DNA of 64,000 bases from Streptomyces sp. CMB-StM0423 (GCF_002847285.1 NZ_CP025407.1:6885001-6949000); one strand, 5' to 3'. Positions 16,507 through 26,157 are shown, numbered from the stretch's first letter. Numbers and translations: made by a program. Notes: generated from the letters alone by a model not told the origin.

Positions 16507-17730
16507 TTACGTGCCCGCCTGCGTGTCCGTGCCCGGCGCGGGCGCCGGATCCGGTACGGCGCCGGGCGCCTTGGCCTTCGTCTCCGAGCGCCGCCCGCGC
16601 AGCAGCCCCGCGCCCGCGATGAGTCCGGAGGCCAGCACCGTCACCAGCCCGAACGACACGGTCAGCGACGTCGCGTCGGCGACCTGCCCGATCGCCGCCG
16701 GGGCGATCAGCCCGGAGGCGTACATGATCGTCGCCACCCCCGCGATCGCCTGGCTCGGCGCGTTGGCGGACCGGGCCGCCGCCGCGAAGACCACCGGCAC
16801 GACGACCGCGATGCCCAGGCCCAGCAGCCCGAACCCGGCCATCGCCTGGGCCGCGGCGGACGAGGTGACGATGAGCACCCCGCCGAGCGTCGCCAGCACC
16901 CCGCCCGCGCGCACCGTGCGCACCGGGCCGAGGCGTTCGACGACTGCGTCGCCCACCAGCCTGGCCACCGCCATCGTCAGCGCGAAGCCCGTGGTGCATG
17001 CGGCGGCGAGGCCGGGGGAGGAGCCCATCTCGTCGCGCAGGTAGACCGCCGACCAGTCCAGGCTGGCGCCCTCGGCGAACACCGCGCAGAACCCGACGGC
17101 GCCGATGAGCAGCGCCGAGCGCGGCGGCAGCGCGAAGTGCGGCGGCGGCTCCTCGTCGGCGTGCGCGACGGGCGCCAGCACCCAGCGGCAGGCGACGACC
17201 GAGACCGCGGTGAGGACGGCGGCGGCGATCGCGAAGTGCACCCGGCCGTCCAGCTCGGTGTGCGCGGCGACGGTGCCGGCCGCGGAGCCCGCGAGCGCGC
17301 CGCCGCTCCACATGCCGTGCAGCCCGGACATGATCGAGCGGCCGAGCCGCTGTTCCACGTCGACGCCGAGCGCGTTCATCGCGACGTCCGCCATGCCGGC
17401 GGTCGCCCCGTACACGAAGAGGCCCGCGCAGAGCGTCGCGAGCCCGGGTGCGAGGGCCGGCAGGATCAGCGCGAGACACCACATGACCATCAGCCCGCGC
17501 AGCGCGCGGCGGGCGCCGAAGGTGTGGCTGATCCGGCCGGCGAGCGGCATCGCGGTGGCGGCGCCGAGCGCGGGCATCGCGAGCGCGAGGCCGAGCTGCC
17601 CGGCGCTGATCCCGGCGTGGTCCTGCACCCAGGGGACCCGGGTGGCGAAGCTGCCGGTGACCGCGCCGTGCGCGGCGAAGACCGCCGCGACGGCGTACCG
17701 CGCCCGCCGTATCTCGCCCGTGCTCGCCAC
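16507..17730 (-). CDS. MFS transporter (YbjJ-like)
   Basis: 407 residues from GTG behind GGAGGAGG; earlier in-frame starts have no ribosome site. Twelve hydrophobic segments are expected from the pattern. The stretch GATAGMADVAMNALGVDVEQRLGRSIMSGLHGMWSGGALAG is typical of the YbjJ/FucP-like branch of the major facilitator superfamily. The C-terminal ~30 residues are a charged cytosolic tail ending in a Pro/Ala/Thr stretch. Substrate unknown. It is transcribed away from the sialidase gene; the 230-base space holds an AT-richer patch that may serve both promoters. Confidence 0.8.
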   Translation of the reverse strand: MASTGEIRRARYAVAAVFAAHGAVTGSFATRVPWVQDHAGISAGQLGLALAMPALGAATAMPLAGRISHTFGARRALRGLMVMWCLALILPALAPGLATLCAGLFVYGATAGMADVAMNALGVDVEQRLGRSIMSGLHGMWSGGALAGSAAGTVAAHTELDGRVHFAIAAAVLTAVSVVACRWVLAPVAHADEEPPPHFALPPRSALLIGAVGFCAVFAEGASLDWSAVYLRDEMGSSPGLAAACTTGFALTMAVARLVGDAVVERLGPVRTVRAGGVLATLGGVLIVTSSAAAQAMAGFGLLGLGIAVVVPVVFAAAARSANAPSQAIAGVATIMYASGLIAPAAIGQVADATSLTVSFGLVTVLASGLIAGAGLLRGRRSETKAKAPGAVPDPAPAPGTDTQAGT

Positions 17731-17960
17731 CCGGCCTCCTCCGCCTGCCCGTTCCACCCGCTCGGTGCCCGGGCCCGCAGCGCCCGTTCCCGCTGTCCAA
17801 CCAGCTCGATTCCCGCTCACGATCGCACACGAACACCCGGGCGCCCGCACGTTGGTGCGATCTTTCCCGGCGTCCGGGGTCTTGCCTCGCGCCGCCGCGC
17901 CCTCTACGTTTTGCGATCGGACATCCCACCTCCTACGTCCGATGACTTCGGAGTCGCCGC

Positions 17961-19181
17961 ATGCGCACCTCGACCAGCCTCCTCTTCCTCTCCGCGACCG
18001 CCCTCCTCGGCACCCTGGCCGTGGGCCCCGGCACGGCGGCGGCCGACGCCGGGGCCACGGCTGCCGGCAAGGCCCGCTGCACGTCCTCCGTCCCCTACAG
18101 ATCCGGCGAGGGCGGCTACGACACGTACCGCATCCCCGCCACCGTGAAGACCCGCGGCGGCTCCCTCCTCGCCTTCGCCGAGGGCCGTGTCGGCGGCGCC
18201 GGGGACACCGGCAACATCGACGTCGTCGTCCGGCGCTCCGAGGACGGCGGCTGCACCTGGGGCCCGATGTCCGTCGTCGCCGCGGGCGGCGGCGACACCC
18301 GCGGCAACCCGGCGCCCGTCGTCGACCCGAAGACCGGCGACCTGGTGCTCGTCACCTCGTTCAACAGCGGCAAGGTCACCGAGGCGCAGATCATGCGCGG
18401 CGAGGTCACCGCCGAGCAGAGCCGGCGGGTCTTCGTGCAGCGTTCCACCGACGACGGCCGCACCTTCGGCGAGCCGCGGGAGATCACCGCCGACGTCAAG
18501 CTGCCGCGGTGGCGCTGGTACGCGACCGGACCCGGTCACGCCGTCGCCCTCAAGCACGGCCCGAACCGCGGCCGGCTCGTCATCCCGTCGAACCACTCCA
18601 CCGCCCCGCCGGCCGGCTCCGCGGACACCGGGCAGGAGGCCAAGTACTACGGCGCCCACGCCATCTACAGCGACGACGGCGGCCGCACCTGGAAGATGGG
18701 CTTCATCGACGACCAGTACGAGGGCGAGATCAACAGCAACGAGAACATCGCCGCGGAACTGCCCGACGGCCGCCTGTACTTCAGCACCCGCGACCAGAAC
18801 GGCACCACTCCGGGCAACCGCCTGGACTCCTACTCCGGCGACGGCGGCGCGAGTCTCGACCGGTCGTACCAGGTGCAGCCGGACCTCAACGAGGTGCCCG
18901 TCGTCCAGGCGAGCGTGCTGCAGCCCGTGGGGCGGGACGCGCCGCTGCTCTTCTCCGGGCCCTCGAACCCCGTCAAGCGGGAGAAGATGGCGGTCTGGCG
19001 CAGCGACGACGCGGGGCGCAACTTCACCAAGGTGACGACGCTTTCGCAGCAGCCGGCGGCGTACTCGGACCTGGTGCAGGTCAACGGCCAGACGATCGGG
19101 GTGCTGTACGAGACGGGCGCGGCCGGGTCGTACGAGACCATCGAGTTCCGCCGCCTGGACCTGCGGAACCTCGGCGGCTGA
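17961..19181 (+). CDS. nanH: Secreted exo-alpha-sialidase (GH33 neuraminidase)
   Basis: 406 residues. A Sec signal (residues 1-29: MRTSTSLLFLSATALLGTLA then GTAAADA) directs export. The first catalytic Arg is in YRIPATV (56-59), the acid/base Asp is probable in GNIDVVVRRS, and Asp-box repeats S-x-D-x-G-x-T-W occur at SEDGGCTW, STDDGRTF, SDDGGRTW and SDDAGRNF. This is the six-bladed GH33 neuraminidase fold, which releases terminal sialic acid from glycans. It is convergent with a lyase and a Sat-type importer operon, which together would make a scavenging route. No CBM or lectin extension is visible. Confidence 0.9.
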   Translation: MRTSTSLLFLSATALLGTLAVGPGTAAADAGATAAGKARCTSSVPYRSGEGGYDTYRIPATVKTRGGSLLAFAEGRVGGAGDTGNIDVVVRRSEDGGCTWGPMSVVAAGGGDTRGNPAPVVDPKTGDLVLVTSFNSGKVTEAQIMRGEVTAEQSRRVFVQRSTDDGRTFGEPREITADVKLPRWRWYATGPGHAVALKHGPNRGRLVIPSNHSTAPPAGSADTGQEAKYYGAHAIYSDDGGRTWKMGFIDDQYEGEINSNENIAAELPDGRLYFSTRDQNGTTPGNRLDSYSGDGGASLDRSYQVQPDLNEVPVVQASVLQPVGRDAPLLFSGPSNPVKREKMAVWRSDDAGRNFTKVTTLSQQPAAYSDLVQVNGQTIGVLYETGAAGSYETIEFRRLDLRNLGG

Positions 19182-19245
19182 CGCCCCCCGGCGGCGACCG
19201 GCGGTGCCTGACGGCCGGCCGGTCGCCGCCGGCGGGAGCCGAAAA

Positions 19246-19292
19246 CCGGCGGGAGGGCGCCGGGCCATCCCCCTGGCCCGCCCTCCCGCCGG
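19246..19292. terminator. Bidirectional hairpin terminator
   Basis: Long GC stem: CCGGCGGGAGGG plus CCGGGCCA pairs with TGGCCCG plus CCCTCCCGCCGG around a short C-rich loop, between the convergent sialidase and aldolase genes. Confidence 0.75.
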
Positions 19293-19311
19293 CGTACGGT
19301 GCCGGGGCTTG

Positions 19312-20241
19312 TCAGCGCAGCCCGGCCGCGGCGAGGTGCTTCTCCACCCGCCGCACCTCCTCGGCGTCCAGCGGGATCTGCGGCAGCATCGTCGCCGGGC
19401 AGTCGATGACCCCGCGCAGATGCAGGGCCGCCTTGAACGCCCCGAGCGCCGACGAGCTCATGCCCATCCGCGCCGGGTCGCCGCTCCTGACCATCCCGAA
19501 GAGCGCGAGCAGCCGCTCCTGTTCGGTCCTGGCCGACTCCCAGTCGCCCTCCCGCGCACTGCGGTACAGCCGTGCGTAGCCGTGCGGGTCGACGTTGCCC
19601 AGGCCCGGGACGACGCCGTGGGCGCCCATGGCCAGCGCGCTGTCCACCATCGTCTCGGAGCCCGTCAGCGCGGAGAAGCCCGCGACCTTGTCCCGGACGC
19701 CGACGATGACGCGGCGCAGCCCCGTCTCGTCGCCGCTGGAGTCCTTCAGCCCGGCCAGCACCCCGTCGGCGGCGAGTTGGAGCACCAGGTCGTGGCCGAG
19801 CTTGGTGTGCACCGACACCGGCAGGTCGTAGGCGTAGACCGGTGCGCCGGTGCGGCCGGCGACCTCGCGGAAGTGCCGGTCGATCTCCGCCGGGTGGGTG
19901 CGGGTGTAGAACGGCGCGGTGACGACGAGCGCGTCCGCGCCGGCGTCGAGGGCGCTGCGGGCGTGGTCGAGCACGCGCGGCGTCGTCATGTCGATCGCGC
20001 CGGCGAGCACGGGCAGTTGGCCGCCGACGTGCCGTACCACCGTGTCCACCACGGCCCTGCGCTGGCCGTCCCTGAGGTAGGCGGCCTCCGAGGACGAGCC
20101 GAGCACGAAGAGCCCGTCGACGCCCCCCGCCACGAGGAAGTCCACCAGCCTGATCAGCGAGGCGGTGTCCACCTCGGCGTCCGGCGTCAGGGGGGTGCAG
20201 ACGGGCGGTACGACGCCGGTCAGGTGGGTGGGACGGGTCAT
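19312..20241 (-). CDS. nanA: DHDPS/N-acetylneuraminate lyase family aldolase
   Basis: 309 residues, the right size for the class I aldolase family of DapA and NanA. The Schiff-base lysine is Lys166 in LAGLKDSSG and the catalytic Tyr138 is in VYAYDLPVS. The phosphate/carboxylate loop reads LGSSSEAAYL, closer to the GSxGE of neuraminate lyases than to GTTGE of dihydrodipicolinate synthase. Expected reaction: N-acetylneuraminate to N-acetylmannosamine plus pyruvate. Its ATG overlaps the stop of the ATPase gene (ATGA), and a sialidase gene ends opposite, which supports NanA; other 2-keto-3-deoxy acid substrates remain possible. Confidence 0.7.
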   Translation of the reverse strand: MTRPTHLTGVVPPVCTPLTPDAEVDTASLIRLVDFLVAGGVDGLFVLGSSSEAAYLRDGQRRAVVDTVVRHVGGQLPVLAGAIDMTTPRVLDHARSALDAGADALVVTAPFYTRTHPAEIDRHFREVAGRTGAPVYAYDLPVSVHTKLGHDLVLQLAADGVLAGLKDSSGDETGLRRVIVGVRDKVAGFSALTGSETMVDSALAMGAHGVVPGLGNVDPHGYARLYRSAREGDWESARTEQERLLALFGMVRSGDPARMGMSSSALGAFKAALHLRGVIDCPATMLPQIPLDAEEVRRVEKHLAAAGLR

Positions 20242-21377
20242 GCGCTCTCCTTCGCTTGGATCACGAGATCACGGGTGCTCTCCCCGGCGGCCACCGGGTG
20301 GTGGCAGCGGAACCGGTGGGACTGCGCCGCCTGCGTGACCTCCGGCATGGCCGCGGCGCACTCCGCCGTGGCCTTCCAGCACCGGGTACGGAACGGGCAG
20401 CCGCTCGGCGGCCGGGTCGCCGACGGCACGGGACCGACGAGCGGGATCGGGTCGATGGGGTCGAGGAGCCCCGGCGTCGCCGAGAACAGCGCCCGCGTAT
20501 AGGGGTGCCGGGCGGTGTCCGTGCTGTGCTCCGCCGGGGAGTCGCCGCCGGAGCCCAGCGCCACCGCCGGCGCCTCCTCCACGATCCTGCCCAGATACAT
20601 GGTGATGACGCGGTCGCTCATCCGCCGCACCGTCTGGATGTCGTGCGAGACGAACACCAGCGCCAGGTTCAGCCGCTCCTTCAGGTCCAGGAGCAGGTTG
20701 AGGATCTGCGCGCGTACGGACACGTCCAGCGCGGACGTCGGCTCGTCGGCCACCACCAGGTCCGGCTCCAGCGCCAGGGCGCGGGCGATGGCCACCCGCT
20801 GCCGCTGGCCGCCGGACAACTGGCCCGGCAGCGCGTCCGCGAGCACCGGCGGCAGGCCGACGAGGGCCATCAGCTCCCGGACCCGCTCGGTGCGCTGGGC
20901 GGAGGTGCCGCGGCGGTGCACGTCGAGCGGGTCGCGGAGGATCTGCCGGATCGGCAGCCGCCGGTTGAGGGCGGTCGACGGGTCCTGGAAGATCATGCCC
21001 GCGCCGGTGCCGATGGCCGTACGCCGCTCGCCGCCGTCCATCTTCCAGATGTCGCGGCCCCGGAACTCCACCGTGCCGGCCGTCGGTTCCTGCACCCCGA
21101 CCAGCATCTTCGCCAGCGTCGACTTGCCGCAGCCGGACTCGCCGACCACGCCGACGGTCTCGCCCGCCGCGATCGCCAGGTCCGCGCCGGTCAGCGCGTA
21201 CACCCGGTCGCGGGCGAACAGGCCGCCGGTGCGCGCCCGGTGCACCACGTGCGCGTCCCGTACGGTGATCAGCGCGGGTGGCGCACCGCCGCCCTCGACC
21301 AGCGAGTCGCCCTCGACCAGGGGCTCGCCGGCCAGGTCGCCGATCGGCCCCGGGCCGCCGCTGTCCTTCGCGCTCAT
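20238..21377 (-). CDS. satD: ABC transporter ATPase (OppF/DppF type; SatD-like)
   Basis: 379 residues. Walker A GESGCGKST, Q-loop FQDPSTAL, signature LSGGQRQRVAIARAL, Walker B LVVADEPTSALD and the H-loop VSHD are intact. The C-terminal extension with CPFRTRC is the cysteine-containing oligopeptide-transporter type tail. It would power uptake with the fused SatC-like protein. It overlaps both neighbours by ATGA junctions. Residues 1-38 are a Gly/Pro/Glu-rich leader of unclear role. Sat naming rests on the locus context. Confidence 0.8.
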   Translation of the reverse strand: MSAKDSGGPGPIGDLAGEPLVEGDSLVEGGGAPPALITVRDAHVVHRARTGGLFARDRVYALTGADLAIAAGETVGVVGESGCGKSTLAKMLVGVQEPTAGTVEFRGRDIWKMDGGERRTAIGTGAGMIFQDPSTALNRRLPIRQILRDPLDVHRRGTSAQRTERVRELMALVGLPPVLADALPGQLSGGQRQRVAIARALALEPDLVVADEPTSALDVSVRAQILNLLLDLKERLNLALVFVSHDIQTVRRMSDRVITMYLGRIVEEAPAVALGSGGDSPAEHSTDTARHPYTRALFSATPGLLDPIDPIPLVGPVPSATRPPSGCPFRTRCWKATAECAAAMPEVTQAAQSHRFRCHHPVAAGESTRDLVIQAKESA

Positions 21378-23392
21378 CGCAGCGCCTCCTTCTCCGCCTC
21401 GCCCTTGGCGGCGACCGCCGGCCCGACCGCCGGGTGGTGGCACGCCACCTCGTGCCTGCGTTCCTGGCCGACCAGTTCCGGCGCGGTGTCCAGACACGCG
21501 CCGCTCGCCATCGGGCAGCGGTCGGCGAACCGGCAGCCGGCCGGGAAGTCGGCCGGCGAGGGCACGACGCCGCGGATCTGCGTCAGCCGCTCCTGGGCCG
21601 ACTCCAGCGACAGCACCGAGCCCAGCAGGCCGCGGGTGTAGTGGTGGGAGGGCGTCTCGACGAGGTCGGCGGTGACGCCGGTCTCGACGATCTGCCCGCC
21701 GTACATGACGACCACCCGGTCGGTGACGTCCGAGATCAGCGCCAGGTCGTGGCTGACCAGGATGAGCGCGAAGCCCAACTCCTCGCGCAGCCGCAGCAGC
21801 AGCTCGATGACCTGCGCCTGGACCGTCACGTCGAGCGCGGTCGTCGGCTCGTCGGCGACGATGAGCTTCGGGTTGCGCGACAGCGCCATGGCGATGAGCA
21901 CCCGCTGCCGCTGCCCGCCGGACAGTTCGTGCGGATAGCTGCGCAGCGTACGGTCCGGGTCCAGGCCCACCAGTTCCAGCAGTTCGGTCGCGGTGCGCGT
22001 ACCGCCGCGCCGGATCAACTGCTTGAGCTGGGCGCGAATCGTCATCGCCGGGTTGAGCGAGCTGAGCGCGTCCTGGTAGATCATCGCCATCTCGTGGCCG
22101 AGCAGCTTGCGGCGTACCCGCATCGGCAGGCCGACCAGCTCGCGGCCGTCGAAGACGACGCTGCCGCGCACCCGCGCGCCGGCCGGCTCCAGGCCCATCA
22201 CCGTCAGCGCCGTCAGCGACTTGCCGCAGCCCGACTCGCCGACGAGGCCGAGGACTTCGCCGGGCCTGACGACGAAGCTGATGCCGTCGACGATGTCCAC
22301 GCCCGCGTGCCGCTTGTCGAAGCCGATGGCCAGGTCCCCGACCGCCAGCACCGGCTCGCCGCCGGGCAGCGGCCGGGCCCGTGCGCGCAGCCGGTGCGCG
22401 GCCTCGGCGAGACCCGGCAGCTCCAGCACCTTGCCGGTGCCGGGCACGGCGGCCTCGATCCGGTCCTCGGCGCCGGCCTTCTTGACCGGCACGCTCTCGG
22501 ACCGCCGGGAGGCGGGCGCCGCCCAGGCGTCCGAGATGCCCTCGGAGAGGATGTTGAGCGCCAGCACGGTCAGCAGCATCAGCAGGCCCGGGAAGACCGT
22601 GGCCCACCAGCCGCCGAGCAGCACCATGTTCTTGCCGTCCGCGATGACGCTGCCCCACGACGGGTCCGGCGGGCGGACGCCCGCGCCGATGAAGGACAGC
22701 GACGCCTCGAAGACGATCGCCTCGGCGACCTGCACGGTGCAGAACACCAGGATCGGCGCGGCGCAGTTGATGGCGACGTGCTTGACGATGATGTGCGGCG
22801 TACGGGCCCCGATGACCCGTTCCGCGGTCACGTAGTCCTCGCCGTACTGGTCCAGCACGTTGGCCCGGACGACCCGCGCGATCGGCGGCACGTACAGGAA
22901 CGCGATGGCGCACACCAGCACCGGGATGCTGCCGCCGAAGACGGCGACCAGCACCGCGGCCAGCGCGATCCCCGGGAACGCCATGACGATGTCCAGGCAG
23001 CGCATGACGAACTCGTCCACCGCCTTGCGGGAGGTGGCGGCGATCGCCCCGAGGACCGCCCCGGCGGCCAGCGCGAGCAGCGTGGCGCCCAGCCCGATGA
23101 TCAGCGACCAGCGGGCCCCGTACATCAGCCGGCTGAGGATGTCGCGGCCGAGGCTGTCCTGCCCCATCCAGTGGTCGGCGGACGGGTGTCCGGTGCCGCC
23201 CGCCTGTGCCTGCTGGTCCAGCGGGTCGTGCGGGGCGAGCAGCGGCGCGAACACCGCGACCAGCACCACCAGGGTGAGCAGGCCCAGCGAGATCCGGGAC
23301 GTCCAGGGCAGCCGGGTGAGCCCGCGGAGCCGCAGGCCGGGCCGGGACAGCCGCTCCGCGAGCTTCTGGCGGCCCCCGAGGGTGGCGAGCAT
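21374..23392 (-). CDS. satC: Fused ABC permease-ATPase (SatC-like)
   Basis: 672 residues. Residues ~30-300 are a DppC/OppC permease with several hydrophobic helices and the EAA-type loop around YVTAERVIGARTPHIIVKHV. Residues ~360-672 are an ATPase with Walker A GESGCGKSL, signature LSGGQRQRV and LIVADEPTTALDV, and the Cys-containing end CRFADRCPM. There is no stop in between, and the linker is Arg/Ala rich. A permease-ATPase fusion in this position recalls SatC of the sialic-acid SatABCD importer of Haemophilus ducreyi and actinobacterial counterparts. It starts in a one-base TGATG overlap with the SatB-like gene. Confidence 0.8.
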   Translation of the reverse strand: MLATLGGRQKLAERLSRPGLRLRGLTRLPWTSRISLGLLTLVVLVAVFAPLLAPHDPLDQQAQAGGTGHPSADHWMGQDSLGRDILSRLMYGARWSLIIGLGATLLALAAGAVLGAIAATSRKAVDEFVMRCLDIVMAFPGIALAAVLVAVFGGSIPVLVCAIAFLYVPPIARVVRANVLDQYGEDYVTAERVIGARTPHIIVKHVAINCAAPILVFCTVQVAEAIVFEASLSFIGAGVRPPDPSWGSVIADGKNMVLLGGWWATVFPGLLMLLTVLALNILSEGISDAWAAPASRRSESVPVKKAGAEDRIEAAVPGTGKVLELPGLAEAAHRLRARARPLPGGEPVLAVGDLAIGFDKRHAGVDIVDGISFVVRPGEVLGLVGESGCGKSLTALTVMGLEPAGARVRGSVVFDGRELVGLPMRVRRKLLGHEMAMIYQDALSSLNPAMTIRAQLKQLIRRGGTRTATELLELVGLDPDRTLRSYPHELSGGQRQRVLIAMALSRNPKLIVADEPTTALDVTVQAQVIELLLRLREELGFALILVSHDLALISDVTDRVVVMYGGQIVETGVTADLVETPSHHYTRGLLGSVLSLESAQERLTQIRGVVPSPADFPAGCRFADRCPMASGACLDTAPELVGQERRHEVACHHPAVGPAVAAKGEAEKEALR

Positions 23393-24351
23393 CAGGCGGC
23401 ACTCCTCAGTCGGGGGTTGACCAGCAGATAGAGGATGTCGATCACGAGGTTGACGACGACGAAGGCGACGGCGACGGTCAGCACCACGCCCTGCACGACC
23501 GCGGGGTCGCCGTTCTTCACCGCGTTGATCATCAACGTGCCCATGCCGGGCAGCGAGAAGATCGTCTCGATCACGACGGCGCCGCCGAGCAGATAGCCCA
23601 CCCGGAGGCCGAGCACGGTCAGCGGGTTGACCAGCGCGTTGCGCAGCACGTTGCGGCCGACCACGACGACCGGCGGCAGCCCGCTGCCGATCGCCGTGCG
23701 CACGTAGTCCTTGTCCAGCTCCTCCACCACCGCGGTGCGGACGATGCGGGTGAGCTGTGCTGCGACGTGCAGCGACAGCGCGATGGCCGGCAGCGTCATG
23801 GACTTGAGCCAGCCCGTGAAGGAGTCGCCAGGATTGACGTACCCCCCGGAGGGGAACCACCCCCAGTCCACCGCCAGGTACTGGATCAGCAGCAGCGCCA
23901 CCCAGAAGGCGGGCGCGGCGACGCCGATCAGCGAGACGATGCGGATCACCTGGTCCGGGATCCGGTCGCGGTAGATCGCGGCCGTGACGCCGAAGAGCAC
24001 CGACAGCACTATGGCGATGGCGAGCCCGAGGAAGGTGAGCTGCATGGTCAGGGGCAGCGCCGTGGTCACCTGGTCGATGACCGGCCGGCCGTTGAGCGCG
24101 CTGAGCCCCATGTCGCCCTTGAGCAGGTCGCCGACGAAGGCGGCGTAGCGGACGGGCAGGGGGTCGTTGAGCCCGTGCTCCTCGCGGTAGTCCTCAAGCT
24201 GCTGCTCGGTGGGGTTGGCACCCTGGAAGTTCGCCACCGCCGGGTCGATGTCCGAGAAGCGCATGACGAGGAAGACGAACAGCACGATCCCGAGCATCAG
24301 CGGGACGAGCAGGGCGATGCGGCGTAGCAGCATCCTGGCGATCTGGGCCAC
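23392..24351 (-). CDS. satB: ABC permease (DppB/OppB type; SatB-like)
   Basis: 319 residues with six or so hydrophobic helices. The N-terminal LLRRIALLVPLMLGIVLFVFLVMRF, the loop FQGANPTEQQLEDYREEHGLNDPLPVRYAAFVGDLLKGDMG, and DYVRTAIGSGLPPVVVVGRNVLRNAL (EAA loop) are standard for peptide/opine/sialic-acid type importers. It forms the membrane channel with the permease half of the downstream fusion. It is the second gene of the operon, 42 bases after the binding protein gene. Confidence 0.85.
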   Translation of the reverse strand: MAQIARMLLRRIALLVPLMLGIVLFVFLVMRFSDIDPAVANFQGANPTEQQLEDYREEHGLNDPLPVRYAAFVGDLLKGDMGLSALNGRPVIDQVTTALPLTMQLTFLGLAIAIVLSVLFGVTAAIYRDRIPDQVIRIVSLIGVAAPAFWVALLLIQYLAVDWGWFPSGGYVNPGDSFTGWLKSMTLPAIALSLHVAAQLTRIVRTAVVEELDKDYVRTAIGSGLPPVVVVGRNVLRNALVNPLTVLGLRVGYLLGGAVVIETIFSLPGMGTLMINAVKNGDPAVVQGVVLTVAVAFVVVNLVIDILYLLVNPRLRSAA

Positions 24352-24393
24352 GTACGTGAGCTCCTAGCCTTGACTGACCGTGACGGCCCCGCC

Positions 24394-26025
24394 CTACGCG
24401 GGCTTGGCCTTGAGGAGGTTGATGCCGGGGTAGGGCTGCGGCTGGATCCCGGTGATCTCGCCGTCGTCCCAGGCGGTGAGCAGCTCGGTGTGGACCACGG
24501 GGTAGACGACCGCGTTCTCCGCGATGACGTCCAGGTACTCCTGCGTCATCTGCTTCTTCTTCTCCTGGTCCGGCTCGCGCGTGGCCGCGTCCATGAGCCG
24601 GAACAACTGCTTGGCCTCGGACGCCCGGGCCCAGCGGGAGTAGTCCATCCAGACGTTCTCGGCGGTGTAGTTGTAGCGGAGGATCAGATCCGCGTCGATG
24701 CCGAGCTGGTTGGGGTTCGAGGCGGAGGCCACGACCTGGTAGTCCGCCTTCTGGTCCAGCTTGGTGAAGAGGGCGGAGGTCTCCTGCGGTTCGAGCGTGG
24801 TCTCCACGCCGATGGCGTCCCAGGACTCCTTGATGGTCGGGATGCAGTCCGCGATCCAGCTCACGGTCGACGCCATGAGCGTCACCTTCAGCCCGCTGAC
24901 CCCCGCGTCCTCCAGCAGCGCCTTGGCCTTGTCCGGGTCGTAGCCGTAGACGGTCTTGGCCGCGCGGTACGTGGGGTTGCCCTCGTCGAGGAAGGAGCTG
25001 GCGGCCTTGCCGTAGCCCTTCAGGCCCGCCTCGATCATCTTGTCGGTGTCGATGGCGTAGTGCAGCGCCTGGCGCACGCGTACGTCGTCGAAGGGGGCCC
25101 GCTCGGTGTTGAAGAGCAGGAACATGTGGTTCATGCCGGCCCCGCCCTCGACGGTGAGGCCGTCCTGCTCCAACTGCTTTACGTTGGCGTACGGGATGTT
25201 GTCGGAGATCTGCGCGCCGGCGCTCTCGCCGGAGATCTTCGCGACCCGGGGGGCGGCGTCCACGATGGACAGCCAGTTCATCTTCTTGAAGTTCGCCTTG
25301 CGCGGGCCGTTGTAGTCCGCGTACGCCTCGAAGGAGGTGTTCGACAGCGGCTGGTTGGCCGTCATCCTGTACGGTCCCGAGCCGACGGCGACCTCGGGCA
25401 GGCCGGTGTCGAGGTCCTTCCAGGCGCCGGACTTGCCCAGGATGTGCTTGGGCAGGATCTTCGCCAGGGTGAGCCGGGACAGCCCGTCCGGGAAGGGGAA
25501 GGCGAGCACCAGGTCGACGGTGTTGTCCCCGGTCTTCCTGACCTCCTTCAGCCAGCCGGCGAAGAACCCGTGGGTGAGGGTCTGGGTCTTGGTGTCGAGT
25601 ATCCGGTCGAACGTGAACACGACGTCGTCGGCGGTGACCGGCTTGCCGTCGTGCCACGTCGCGCCGTCGCGCAGGGTGAACGACCAGGTGTCGGCGCCGG
25701 TGTCGGCGGGCAGCTCGGTCGCCAGCGCGGGGAAGGGCTCGCGGGTGATGGGGTCGGTGTCCAGCAGCCCCTCGAAGATGTGGTGGTTGGCGGCCACGGA
25801 GAACGCGGACGCGGTCAGCGTGGGGTCCCAGCTCTGGTCGTTGCCGTATCCGATGACGGCGGTGACGGAGTCCCCGCCGCCGCCCCCGCCGGTGTCCGAG
25901 GTCGAGTCCGGACCTCCGGAGCAGGCGGCCAGCGCCGGCGCCATGACGCCGAAGGCGCTCAGCGCCCCGCCGTACTGCAGCACTCGCCGGCGGTCGACGC
26001 CCGGCTCTGGTGATACGTCGCTCAC
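24394..26025 (-). CDS. satA: Tat-type lipoprotein, ABC solute-binding protein family 5 (SatA-like)
   Basis: 543 residues from GTG behind GGAGG. The signal has a twin-arginine start (DRRRVLQYGGAL) and a lipobox LAAC, so a membrane-anchored lipoprotein is expected; a Gly-rich linker follows. The body is solute-binding family 5 (SBP_bac_5): SFTLRDGATWHDGKPVTADDVVFTFDR, VRQALHYAIDTDKMI and the C-terminal LITAW-like end. Family 5 receptors bind peptides, nickel, opines or, for SatA, sialic acid. Specificity here is inferred from the neighbouring lyase and sialidase. Confidence 0.8.
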   Translation of the reverse strand: MSDVSPEPGVDRRRVLQYGGALSAFGVMAPALAACSGGPDSTSDTGGGGGGDSVTAVIGYGNDQSWDPTLTASAFSVAANHHIFEGLLDTDPITREPFPALATELPADTGADTWSFTLRDGATWHDGKPVTADDVVFTFDRILDTKTQTLTHGFFAGWLKEVRKTGDNTVDLVLAFPFPDGLSRLTLAKILPKHILGKSGAWKDLDTGLPEVAVGSGPYRMTANQPLSNTSFEAYADYNGPRKANFKKMNWLSIVDAAPRVAKISGESAGAQISDNIPYANVKQLEQDGLTVEGGAGMNHMFLLFNTERAPFDDVRVRQALHYAIDTDKMIEAGLKGYGKAASSFLDEGNPTYRAAKTVYGYDPDKAKALLEDAGVSGLKVTLMASTVSWIADCIPTIKESWDAIGVETTLEPQETSALFTKLDQKADYQVVASASNPNQLGIDADLILRYNYTAENVWMDYSRWARASEAKQLFRLMDAATREPDQEKKKQMTQEYLDVIAENAVVYPVVHTELLTAWDDGEITGIQPQPYPGINLLKAKPA

Positions 26026-26127
26026 GGTGCCTCCAGGAGGGGAAAAACAGGAGATGGCGCCGCGCCTGTCCCTGTCCCGGGGAAAGGCGGGGTCGTGGGA
26101 GGTCCTACGTTCTACCTCTTGGCGGTG

Positions 26128-26157
26128 AACATAGAAGTTGGCCGGGAGGGAGGTCAA
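26128..26157 (-). promoter_or_regulatory. Promoter of the Sat-like operon with flanking inverted repeat
   Basis: On the minus strand, TTGACC (26157-26152) and TATGTT (26133-26128) are separated by 18 bases, about 100 bases before the binding-protein gene start. A perfect inverted repeat ACCTCTTG / CAAGAGGT at 26114-26121 and 26155-26162 brackets the -10, so one copy overlaps the -35. A regulator may bind these halves; none is encoded nearby. Confidence 0.55.
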
